NCBI GenBank assembly: GCA_964503615.1
Contig: CAZDBA010000078.1
Coordinates: 1 to 22,428 of the forward strand
Reading direction: 5' to 3'
DNA from: CAZDBA01 sp964503615
GTDB lineage: Bacteria > Planctomycetota > Planctomycetia > Pirellulales > Pirellulaceae
DNA length: 22,428 bases
Shown in pieces: positions 14,814 to 22,428 of this stretch (within the stretch, counting starts at the first letter, position 1; each line of letters starts with the position of its first letter). Both the position numbers and the translations under genes were made by a program. The notes under the pieces were generated by a model. That model saw only the letters and a program-made list of their open reading frames with translations, ran no database searches and was not told the origin of the DNA.

Positions 14814-15121
14814 GTCCCATTTTTCAACCCGGCCGGTTCAACGGTTCGGAGGTTGAGCAGTTTTTGAACGAACACACAGGATTGGAACTTGATTCAAGCT
14901 CCAATCCTTTCTTTTTGCGATCGTTCCGCAATAGATTGCCGGTGAAACGGGCAACGAAACTCTTCTGAAATCGAGTCCATGTGGGTGGATGTCACTTTGT
15001 CCCACCTGTTTGCCATATTGCAGACGAACGACCACACTTACAATAAAGGGCAAATAAAAGAGCCCCCTAGCGCGTTTGCGCAGGGCGTGTTACTCGAAAA
15101 CAATTCCTACACTGAGAACAG
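14814..15121. other. Intergenic stretch with a terminator
   Basis: It holds the intrinsic terminator at 14879-14916 described separately. The remainder should contain the promoter of the gene at 15122, but I cannot point to a convincing one. Confidence 0.4.
14879..14916 (+). terminator. Rho-independent terminator after the HTH/repeat gene
   Basis: GGATTGGA (14879-14886) pairs with TCCAATCC (14900-14907); the stem extends past one A/C mismatch by CTT/AAG to a 5-nt loop and is followed by TTTCTTTTT. It lies 65 nt after the stop at 14813. Confidence 0.85.
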
Positions 15122-16285
15122 ATGCAAACTCTACAGGAAAAGCAGGTTTTCCGAACCGTTGCTATTGGGCTTCGATCAACGATCGCGATTTCGGGGTGCA
15201 TTCTTTTTTTATGTTCTGTGTTGCTCACCTTGGGCGGATGCAAACGGCCTGAGGAGATTCGGCATCTGATCATTGATGCGGACAAATCAGGAATCGTGAT
15301 CGACAAGAGACCCAGCCCTGCGCCAACACCGCCTGTGAAATCAGGCAAGCCGACAGATCGAATGGTCGTTGCGATTCATGAGACTCCGCTCAACACTTGG
15401 ACTTTAAAGATCTCAGGTCCGATCGCGGAAGTGAATCGAACTGAGCCACAATGGTTGGAGTTTTTTCGGAGTGTGACGTTCAACGACGAGTTACTACCTG
15501 CATGGAAGTTGCCCGAAGGGTGGAAGAAAGCGGAAGTCAAACCTGGCCCTTTTGCCCCGTACGATCGCTTGCAAATTTCCGACTCCTTGAAACTTTCTGT
15601 GTCGCGACTGCCAGCAAAGATGAATTTGCTGGATAATATCACGCGTTGGAATGGCCAACTGTCTCTACCTCCAGCACGAAGGGTTGACCTGCGTCCGATC
15701 AGTGGTGAACCGGAAATTCCTTTTCAGATTTATGACCGTAAGGGATGGCTGGGCGGTGGTGGCATGATGCCGGGTATGAAACCTCCAATGATGGAGCACC
15801 CCGGAGGAGCCATGCCGCCGAATACTCCAGTAGCCGAATCGGCCAATTCGAACGAGATATTAGTCGAATATGATGCTCCGGAAAGTTGGCTGGCGGGTAA
15901 GACTTCGTCCATGGTTCCAGCCCGATTTCAAGTTGGTAGTGGTGACAACGTCGCGAGTGTGAAAGTAACAAAGATGCCACGCAAGTTGAATTTATGGGAA
16001 CCCGCTTCGGCCAACTGGGCTGCGGAGGTCGGCTTGAACCCTAAAGAGATCGACTTTGAAACGAAAACCAAAGAGATCGTTGTCGATGAACTCACCGGAA
16101 AAATGATCTCTCATATTTCGGACGATGAAGAGATCGAAGGCGCAATAATTGGTATTCGAGTTCCCAGAGAAGACGACGCCTGGTTCATCAAGCTGACCGG
16201 CCCCAAAGCGTTGGTAATCAAGTCAAAAGATGCCTTTGTTGAGTTTGCCAAGTCGATCCGGTTCGTCGAACAAGATTCCAAGTGA
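15122..16285 (+). CDS. Lipoprotein of unknown function
   Basis: A 387-residue predicted lipoprotein. After a basic N-terminal stretch of about 25 residues comes a hydrophobic segment (GCILFLCSVLLTL) and the lipobox TLGGC (Cys at about residue 40). The mature part begins with a proline-rich linker (KRPSPAPTPPVK). It has two similar halves, each with a KISGP/KLTGP strand and an FFRSVTF/FAKSIRF ending (about residues 92-118 and 360-383), suggesting a duplicated domain. Between them is a Met/Pro/Gly-rich loop (MMPGMKPPMMEHPGGAMPPN, about 215-234). I do not recognise the family. The gene sits 99 bp upstream of the CcsBA gene on the same strand, so the two may be co-transcribed, and a role at the cell surface in cytochrome assembly is conceivable but not shown. 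Confidence 0.75.
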   Translation: MQTLQEKQVFRTVAIGLRSTIAISGCILFLCSVLLTLGGCKRPEEIRHLIIDADKSGIVIDKRPSPAPTPPVKSGKPTDRMVVAIHETPLNTWTLKISGPIAEVNRTEPQWLEFFRSVTFNDELLPAWKLPEGWKKAEVKPGPFAPYDRLQISDSLKLSVSRLPAKMNLLDNITRWNGQLSLPPARRVDLRPISGEPEIPFQIYDRKGWLGGGGMMPGMKPPMMEHPGGAMPPNTPVAESANSNEILVEYDAPESWLAGKTSSMVPARFQVGSGDNVASVKVTKMPRKLNLWEPASANWAAEVGLNPKEIDFETKTKEIVVDELTGKMISHISDDEEIEGAIIGIRVPREDDAWFIKLTGPKALVIKSKDAFVEFAKSIRFVEQDSK

Positions 16286-16384
16286 CAAGCCTCCTGATCG
16301 CTGACCCCTCGGTTGGCAAAACCTAAACACGAAAACGTGACCCTTTAGCTAAGACAAAACCGCTAAACAACGAAAGTTAAATCG

Positions 16385-19300
16385 ATGTCAACGCAATCCA
16401 AAAATCAACCGGTTGTCCAACTTTTAAATAAGGGAACCGATGTTGATTTTTTGACTATGTTTCGCACGACGGTTCATGCAATCCTGGCTCCGTTGGCTTC
16501 GCTGAAGCTTACAGTGTGTTTGCTTTCGCTGGCCGTATTTGCGATCTGGGTGATTACGTTGGAGCAAACCCGTGCAGGGATTGGGACGGTTAAGAATAGG
16601 CATTTTCCGGATCTGTTTGTTCACATTCCGTTTCAAACTTTCTTTCCGCCGGCTTGGTTTGCAAAGCTGCAGAATATTCCGGGCGGGTTCTACATGCCCA
16701 GCGGCACGCTGTTGCTGATAATGATGATTGTCAATTTGCTCGCCGCTCATCTGGTGCGCATGAGGGTCAGCGCGACGGGCGGCCGGTTGGGGTTGGGAAT
16801 TGTTGGCTTGGTAATCGGGCTTGTTTTTACTTGGGCTGTTATTTATTTCGATCCCGGTTTGTCGACCCAAGCGACGTCTAAGTTTTATAGGGGGATGTGG
16901 TATCTGATGCAGGTTGGGCTGTTGGGATTGGTTGTAGGCTCGATCACGGCGATTGTTACGCTTGGTTCCAATCGAAGGATCGAGCAAGTGGTATTGGCTA
17001 CTTTTGCTTTCCTGTCGATGTGTGTGTTGATTTTTGTTTTTGTGATGGGTGACAAAGCGTTTATCAGCGATTCGGCGATGCGGATTCTATGGCAGTTGCT
17101 GCAGGCAACTGTCGCGGCACTGCTGTTGCTGGCCGGTTGCATAATGGTATTTAAACGCAAGGGCGGTATGGTCTTGATCCATTTTGGGATTGGGATGCTG
17201 ATGTTCAATGAACTCTATGTCACGATGACTAACGTTGAACAGCGAATGTCGCTGAACGAGGGGCAGTCCTCTTCAACGACGATGGATATTCGCAACACCG
17301 AATTGATGGTGATGCACGAGAATGCGGAGGGTAAACACGAGATCGTGACTTTGCCCCGCGACAAATTCTTGAAGGAGCAGACGGTGTCGCACCGATCGCT
17401 TCCTTTTAATATTGAGTGTCTTGAGTACTTTCCGAATTCGGACTTAAAAAACGTAGTTCCCGGCAGCGAGAATCCAGCGACTCATGGAATTGGGTTGTTT
17501 AATTATCCGCAAGAGTTGGCCGTTTCAGATGGAGTCTCTTCGAACCAGTCCACCGATGTTGCATCGGGCTATTTTCGCTTCATAAGCAAGGAGGGCGATA
17601 AACCGCTGGGCATCTATATGGCCAGTCAGGAAGCCTATCTAGAAGGTGTCTATGACAAAATCGAATGCGACGGCGAAACGTACTATATCGGCTTGCGATT
17701 TAAAGAGTACTACAAGCCCTATACGATCGCGATGGAGGACGTTGAGCGCGAGTTGTATGTGGGTACCGAGATCCCTCAGTCTTTTTCTTCTGAGTTCACT
17801 CTGACAGATCACAAACTTGGGCAGTCGAGCCAGAAGCGAGTTTGGATGAACAACCCACTGCGTTTTAACGACGAGACGTTTTATCAAAGCGGCTATATGG
17901 ATTTGGGTACGACGGAGCGAACGACACTTCAGATTGTCAAGAATGGCGGTTGGATGATTCCTTACGTTGCGTGCATGATTGTTGTGGTGGGCTTGGTCGC
18001 TCAGTTCGGTGCAACGTTGCTCAAGTTTCTGGAAAAAGCGCAGGCCAAAGAGAAGCCCTTTACCGCGACCATTGTCACTTCGGGATCTAAGGAGATTATT
18101 GAAAAGAAAAACGCAAGACATAAATGGGCCTGGATCCCGTTGGCTCTTGTGGCTGTGATTGGTGTTTGGATCGCCATGACGGCAAAGAAATCGGTCAACC
18201 CTGAAATTGTCAAAAACGAAATGCGGATCGACCTGTGGGGAGACATGCCCGTTACCCATGGTGGGCGCATCCAACCGCTTGAGTCGGTTGCCCGAAGCAC
18301 CGTTTTGCAATTGGCCAAGCGAGAAGAGGTTCGCTATCCCGTGGACGAAGAAGGGAATGAGCTTTCCAGTGCAGATTATATAGAGCTTTACGGTGAACCC
18401 ACTCTAGAAAAGAGCGATGAAGCTACCGGGGAGGCTGCAGCTCAAAAGGACGTCGGCTCCGAAGTTGAAATCGAACCCGTTATTCCAACGGTCAAGCGTC
18501 CCGCGATTCGTTGGGTGGCAGACATGGTTTACGAGACCAATGGCTATGAACATGTCCAGATTTTTCGGGTTGAGGATTTAGAAGTAGCCGCTGCGTTGGA
18601 GCTTCCTGAACATCGCAAGGGACTCAAATACACCATGGCAGAGGTGAATTTGGCGAAGCCTGAGTTGAGACGTTTGGTTGATGAGGCTTCAGAAACCGTA
18701 GCTCAAGTGACAGAGATCGCGGAAATTTTGGAAAGGGATCCATCGGTTAGCGATGAAGAGCTTGCTCAGATGTTGGGTGTGGAAGTTGAAAGAGTCATCG
18801 AGTTGCGCAAGTTGGATCCGCAGAATCCGCTTACAACACTTCAGAAGCGATTGCGAGATCTTCTAGAGAAATTGAATCAGGTTTATGGTTTGCGCTATTC
18901 ATTGCAAAACCTTGTGATCGACGAAGACATTCTTGAACGGCTTCATACCGCAAGTAATGTGTCGAAAAATACCGTTCCAAGGAGTTTGCATGTGTCAGGT
19001 CGCGAGTGGATACCGCTTTCTGTCGCAACGGCTCAAGTTTGGCTGGATGAATTTGCAAATGCTAGAGGCGTTGGCAATTTGAGCGTACTTTCCCGCGAGC
19101 TCACACAAGCTCAGCTTGGTATGCCTGCGCGAGCCGAAATTGTTTTCAGACAATTGGAGAGGGACCCTGATTTCCAGAAGCTTTTGTTGTCTCAAGAAAC
19201 TCCTCCACAAACTCCAGAAGATGTTAAAGCTCTGATGGCGCAAAACAGTGACATGATGTCCAAAGTTCTTGAAAAGGCTGAGCGAATAGCCGACAAGAAT

Positions 19301-20491
19301 ATTGCAGATTTCTTTGCAGCGGCTCCAGTCGCGCAGGAACTGGAAGAGCAATTTAAGAGCATCGTAAAAGTTATCTATAGCAATTCAGTGAAAATGACTG
19401 GTTTCGATACCGAGACTTACGAGCGGTTGATGGAACTGCAACCGGCTTACCTTGAGGATGATGCTGAAAAGTTCAATTCGACTTTGGAGACCTATCTTGC
19501 CAGTATCAATAAAACTCCGCCACAAGGAATGAGAGGGTACGGGATGGCGGCTGAGAAGTTCTATAACTTCTTTTCACCGTTTTACCTCGCGATTACTGTC
19601 TACTTGTTCGCCATCTTCTTTACGTTGATAGGATGGATTGGGTTTCCATCAATGAGGCGAGCTGGCTTTTGGGTGATTGGCCTCGGGTTACTTATCCATG
19701 CTACAGGTTTGATATTTAGAATCGTGATTTCCGGTCGGCCGCCGGTAACGAATCTTTACTCTTCATTTCTGTTTGTTAGTGCGGGGAGTGTGTGTGTCAT
19801 GATGGTTGTTGAAAGGATGACCAAGCTGGGAATTGGAAATGTGCTTGCTGGCATTTTTGGCTCATGGGCCTTGATTTGGGCTCAGGGGATCGCGATTAAA
19901 AGCGGGGATACGTTCGCAGTTCTGCAAGCCGTATTGGATACTCAGTTCTGGCTCACGACTCACGTGATTTGTATCTCGCTTGGTTACTCGGCGACGGTCG
20001 CGGCTGGATTGCTTGGGATCGCCTTTTTGATCGCAAGCATTTTGGTTCCTGTTTTTAACAAGGAAACTCGACGCACGTTCGGCAAGATTATTTACGGGAT
20101 CGTTTGTTTCGCGTTGTTGCTAAGCTTTTTCGGGACGGTTCTGGGAGGTTTGTGGGGCGATGACTCATGGGGACGGTTCTGGGGCTGGGACCCGAAAGAG
20201 AATGGTGCTTTGATGATCGTGTTCTGGAACGCGATCTTGTTGCACGCGCGTTGGGGAGGCATGATCAAGGAACGCGGTTTGGCAGGGCTGAGCGTGTTAG
20301 GAATCGTTATTACGCTTTGGTCCTGGGAAGGCGTGAATCAACTGGGGGTCGGCTTGCACAGTTACGGGTTCAACGAAGGTAAGTTGATATTGGTCATCCA
20401 GTTGGCCGCCGGCATGATCTTCCTCGCATCCCTTGCGTTGATTCCACAGAAATTCTGGCTTTCGGTCAGGCGAGAAAACCAAAACGGATAG
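16385..20491 (+). CDS. ccsBA: Fused ResB-CcsA cytochrome c biogenesis protein (System II CcsBA)
   Basis: A 1368-residue membrane protein joining both System II subunits, which export haem and attach it to apocytochrome c outside the membrane. The N-terminal ResB part (about 1-600) has a first TM segment at about 35-55, further TMs to about 260, a large external domain and a TM near 520-540, then another at about 578-598. A soluble region follows (about 610-1045) with DMPVTHGGRIQPLESVARS, a Glu-rich linker and helical segments. The CcsA part (about 1050-1368) has HATGLIFRI (His near 1105), the TTHV histidine (near 1192), the haem-binding WWD motif WGDDSWGRFWGWDPKE (about 1256-1271) and LHSYG (His near 1325). 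Fusions are known from epsilonproteobacteria and Bacteroidetes; the long soluble middle makes this one unusually large. A terminator follows. Confidence 0.93.
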   Translation: MSTQSKNQPVVQLLNKGTDVDFLTMFRTTVHAILAPLASLKLTVCLLSLAVFAIWVITLEQTRAGIGTVKNRHFPDLFVHIPFQTFFPPAWFAKLQNIPGGFYMPSGTLLLIMMIVNLLAAHLVRMRVSATGGRLGLGIVGLVIGLVFTWAVIYFDPGLSTQATSKFYRGMWYLMQVGLLGLVVGSITAIVTLGSNRRIEQVVLATFAFLSMCVLIFVFVMGDKAFISDSAMRILWQLLQATVAALLLLAGCIMVFKRKGGMVLIHFGIGMLMFNELYVTMTNVEQRMSLNEGQSSSTTMDIRNTELMVMHENAEGKHEIVTLPRDKFLKEQTVSHRSLPFNIECLEYFPNSDLKNVVPGSENPATHGIGLFNYPQELAVSDGVSSNQSTDVASGYFRFISKEGDKPLGIYMASQEAYLEGVYDKIECDGETYYIGLRFKEYYKPYTIAMEDVERELYVGTEIPQSFSSEFTLTDHKLGQSSQKRVWMNNPLRFNDETFYQSGYMDLGTTERTTLQIVKNGGWMIPYVACMIVVVGLVAQFGATLLKFLEKAQAKEKPFTATIVTSGSKEIIEKKNARHKWAWIPLALVAVIGVWIAMTAKKSVNPEIVKNEMRIDLWGDMPVTHGGRIQPLESVARSTVLQLAKREEVRYPVDEEGNELSSADYIELYGEPTLEKSDEATGEAAAQKDVGSEVEIEPVIPTVKRPAIRWVADMVYETNGYEHVQIFRVEDLEVAAALELPEHRKGLKYTMAEVNLAKPELRRLVDEASETVAQVTEIAEILERDPSVSDEELAQMLGVEVERVIELRKLDPQNPLTTLQKRLRDLLEKLNQVYGLRYSLQNLVIDEDILERLHTASNVSKNTVPRSLHVSGREWIPLSVATAQVWLDEFANARGVGNLSVLSRELTQAQLGMPARAEIVFRQLERDPDFQKLLLSQETPPQTPEDVKALMAQNSDMMSKVLEKAERIADKNIADFFAAAPVAQELEEQFKSIVKVIYSNSVKMTGFDTETYERLMELQPAYLEDDAEKFNSTLETYLASINKTPPQGMRGYGMAAEKFYNFFSPFYLAITVYLFAIFFTLIGWIGFPSMRRAGFWVIGLGLLIHATGLIFRIVISGRPPVTNLYSSFLFVSAGSVCVMMVVERMTKLGIGNVLAGIFGSWALIWAQGIAIKSGDTFAVLQAVLDTQFWLTTHVICISLGYSATVAAGLLGIAFLIASILVPVFNKETRRTFGKIIYGIVCFALLLSFFGTVLGGLWGDDSWGRFWGWDPKENGALMIVFWNAILLHARWGGMIKERGLAGLSVLGIVITLWSWEGVNQLGVGLHSYGFNEGKLILVIQLAAGMIFLASLALIPQKFWLSVRRENQNG

Positions 20492-20507
20492 AGGTTGGTT
20501 GAAAACA

Positions 20508-20549
20508 GGAACACTAATTGTCACTAAGATTAGTGTCCTTCTTTTCTTT
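20508..20549 (+). terminator. Rho-independent terminator after ccsBA
   Basis: GGAACACTAAT (20508-20518) pairs with ATTAGTGTCC (20529-20538) around a 10-nt loop with one bulged A, followed by the T-rich TTCTTTTCTTT. It begins 17 nt after the ccsBA stop codon and lies between converging genes. Confidence 0.85.
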
Positions 20550-20609
20550 ACCCGGGAGAGATAGGTAGGTGGAATTCTGGCAAATTCTACTACAGCTTTT
20601 GACGCACTT

Positions 20610-21905
20610 CTAATGAAGTAGTCTGCCTTCGTCGGCGACGCGGACGGGTGGTTGGTGGACGCGACTGAAGATGTCTACTTTGGTGTTCATGGCGTGAGTC
20701 GATTCTGATTCACCTGCGAGAAACATCGGTAGATGGTCCAGTTTGTAGCTGTAAACTTCGTCGGTGCCCAACAATGGAGCGCCTGTTTGAGGATTGCTTG
20801 CGATTAAACGAAACGGTTCGCCTGTGGTGACTCCATCTCGAAACGCTTCGCGACCCTCTATCGTAAAATCGCCTGACTCAGTTATCTCTGCACGAAACAT
20901 AAGATGCGCGAATTCGATCTCGTTCTCATGTAAGACGTCGGCTTGCTCGACCAGCTTGATCCCCAGAAAACGATTTGCTGCGATCGCCGTTGCTCTGTCC
21001 ATTCGTCCCGATTCGCAACGAAACTCGGTCGTAATCGACTTGATTTTACTGTTCTCAATAACGCAGTTGGGAACCCACAGGTCGCATAGCCCTTCGATAT
21101 TTCTCTGGTACGGTTTTGCTAAACTGGCGAGATCAAGTTGGCGAAAGTTGCCTTCTACGACTCCAGACCAACCGTTACTGCCATTTTCCATTTTGGTAAA
21201 TCCGGCAAACGAACATGCAGGGCCAAACGAACTCATATCGGGCAACAGTTCGTGTATCAGCCAGCAGGGAACGTAGCTTTGACCTGTCGCGAGCTCGATC
21301 GTTTCTCGAATGCCGTTGTCGTCTCGATTCCTGCGCAATGAGACGCGTACCAAGTTGTTGCTGGTGTCGTTTGCCAAGTCCAGTTCGATATCAGTAATCG
21401 TAATCGTAGGATAAGGATTGATCGCGATCTCGACTGACTGGATTGGGAGTTGTTCCGTCAATGGGCTTTGCGGACGTACAATCGTGACGTCGTTCAGTCG
21501 GATCTTCCAAGACTTTGACGCTGAGTGGGTGCGAAGCAAACTGTCTCGCAGTCGTTGAACGATGCGGATCATTGATGATCCGTTAATCTGAATCGGGTCG
21601 TCAATGACGATGGTGTTTGTCGGACCCACCGTTAGCTGTAGCTGATCCAAATGGACTAGCTGGCCCAGTTCGGCGTCTTCCAGTTGAATGTCGTTGAACT
21701 GGGTGATGAAGGGCAGGGGAGTCTGCACATCGTCGATGCGCGTGACAAGCCCCAAATCGGCTTTGATCGCCTGCTGCCAATGGTCGGTTGTGACCGGGTG
21801 AAAGATTCGATAGGTCACCAGTGATAACGGCAGTACACACAGCAGCAAGAATGCAATTCTGCATACGGTGCGTTTCGAACTGTCGCTCATCGTTCTCGCG
21901 TCCAT
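20610..21905 (-). CDS. Membrane-anchored protein of unknown function
   Basis: A 431-residue protein with one N-terminal membrane anchor (residues about 13-33, CRIAFLLLCVLPLSLVTY) and a large, beta-rich external part with regularly spaced hydrophobic strands (for example LVHLDQLQLTVGP, VEIAINPYPTITITDIELD). The pattern is loosely like AsmA/TamB-type or lipid-shuttle beta proteins, but I cannot name a domain. The frame can be extended to a TTG at 22031; I prefer the ATG at 21905, because the upstream part contains a palindrome (21972-21993) and has no signal-like features. An ATG five codons later (21890) is also possible. It is transcribed towards the ccsBA terminator. Confidence 0.65.
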   Translation of the reverse strand: MDARTMSDSSKRTVCRIAFLLLCVLPLSLVTYRIFHPVTTDHWQQAIKADLGLVTRIDDVQTPLPFITQFNDIQLEDAELGQLVHLDQLQLTVGPTNTIVIDDPIQINGSSMIRIVQRLRDSLLRTHSASKSWKIRLNDVTIVRPQSPLTEQLPIQSVEIAINPYPTITITDIELDLANDTSNNLVRVSLRRNRDDNGIRETIELATGQSYVPCWLIHELLPDMSSFGPACSFAGFTKMENGSNGWSGVVEGNFRQLDLASLAKPYQRNIEGLCDLWVPNCVIENSKIKSITTEFRCESGRMDRATAIAANRFLGIKLVEQADVLHENEIEFAHLMFRAEITESGDFTIEGREAFRDGVTTGEPFRLIASNPQTGAPLLGTDEVYSYKLDHLPMFLAGESESTHAMNTKVDIFSRVHQPPVRVADEGRLLH

Positions 21906-21971
21906 GCGAATTCCGGTGGGGAGCTGGAATGAGTTGCCTAATGATTCCTTGGCAACGTTCTGTTTTGCAAC

Positions 21972-21993
21972 CTCAGCGGTCAGTACCGCTGAG
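21972..21993. repeat. Perfect 9-bp palindrome upstream of the minus-strand gene
   Basis: CTCAGCGGT-CAGT-ACCGCTGAG forms a 9-bp stem with a 4-nt loop, about 67 bp upstream of the preferred ATG of the gene at 20610-21905. It may lie in that gene's leader. No T-run follows on either strand. Confidence 0.5.
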
Positions 21994-22291
21994 AGTGGGT
22001 CGATATTGTACCGGATGCTGGCATAGCTCAAATATCGCTTCGGCCCTAGCTGGCAATCTGCACATTCGCTAGCGGAGCAGGTTCACTACCTACGACCGGA
22101 CGGCATCGGCTGTTAGGAGCCAGCTTTGCCTGAATTCTTGGACGAATCCCGTTTTTGCCAAGACATGGGTGTATTTTGGTAAACAATTCGTTTGAATTTT
22201 GCCGGGGCGAGGGTGTAGCGACTTACTCAAGTAATTTTGCTGAACTATAACAGAGCTAATCAGAAAGACATTTCTAAATCAAAGGTCCGAC

Positions 22292-22428
22292 ATGAATCGT
22301 TTTATCAGCTGCCTCCCAAATCGGCTGGCCCAGATCCCAGTTCATCTTTTTGGATGTCGAATGGGGCGCATGCTTGCGGCGTTGATGTTTATAGGGTGCT
22401 TGGGGGCTGTCGACCTTTCTGCGCAAGA
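22292..22428 (+). CDS. N-terminus of an exported protein (cut by the window end)
   Basis: An open frame from the ATG at 22292 to the window edge, 45 complete codons. AAGG lies about 7 nt upstream, a fair ribosome binding site. The N-terminus is long and basic, followed by a hydrophobic segment (MLAALMFIGCLGAV) and an LSAQ end that looks like a signal peptidase I site. The mature protein lies outside the window, so no function can be given. Confidence 0.6.
   Translation, partial: MNRFISCLPNRLAQIPVHLFGCRMGRMLAALMFIGCLGAVDLSAQ

Noticed and set aside
21906..22031. N-terminal extension of the minus-strand membrane protein from a TTG
   Set aside because: It contains a perfect palindrome and would push the membrane anchor to residue 55 and beyond; the ATG at 21905 is more natural.

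Overview
The window looks like chromosomal DNA from a planctomycete, probably of the Pirellula/Rhodopirellula type. This rests on recognised family content (a giant fused ResB-CcsA cytochrome c assembly protein, a WGR + TIGR02996 protein, a DNA-binding-like protein with acidic repeats, a lipoprotein-anchored TlpA-type thioredoxin with a long helical N-terminus) and on several intergenic palindromes of a kind I associate with these genomes. It is inference, not a database match. A block of exactly 100 N at 13577-13676 shows that this is a draft or metagenome assembly.

Layout, left to right. 27-2451 (minus): a terminator, a TlpA-like thioredoxin lipoprotein interrupted by an in-frame TGA, then tRNA-Leu(CAG) with its own terminator. 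2534-2649: two perfect palindromes. 2784-3956 (+): acyltransferase-3 membrane protein. 4020-4089: composite inverted repeat. 4102-4434 (minus): a single-domain rhodanese, also interrupted by an in-frame TGA. 4698-5924 (+): CCA-adding enzyme. 5997-6062: palindromic element with a 14-bp internal duplication. 6143-7672 (+): secreted beta-propeller, glycosidase-like protein. 7980-8180 (+): small lipoprotein. 8397-9554 (+): WGR/TIGR02996/LRR-like protein. 9817-12544 (+): a three-gene ABC-2 exporter operon. 13042-14813 (+): HTH-like N-terminus, octapeptide repeats and one membrane segment, broken by the assembly gap. 15122-16285 (+): lipoprotein of unknown role. 16385-20491 (+): CcsBA fusion. 20610-21905 (minus): membrane-anchored protein of unknown role. 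22292-end (+): start of an exported protein.

Main result: the window appears to hold two selenoprotein genes that ordinary gene calling would truncate. In the TlpA-like protein the TGA replaces the first cysteine of the thioredoxin CGPC motif (UGPC). In the rhodanese the TGA replaces the single catalytic cysteine at the start of the active-site loop. In both, the reading frame continues unbroken through the rest of a well conserved domain. In both, a compact hairpin with a GGU or GGUC apical loop lies 23 or 31 nt after the TGA, which is the geometry of a bacterial SECIS element. Two independent TGA codons exactly at catalytic Cys positions, each followed by such a hairpin, are hard to explain by mutation or sequencing error. 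No selA, selB, selC or selD gene is in the window, so the organism should encode these elsewhere.

The TlpA-like lipoprotein and CcsBA both act on the outer face of the cytoplasmic membrane. TlpA/ResA-type thioredoxins commonly keep apocytochrome c reduced for System II assembly, so a functional link is possible, but the two genes are about 14 kb apart and are not one operon. The tRNA-Leu lacks an encoded CCA end, which fits the presence of a CCA-adding enzyme gene 2 kb away.
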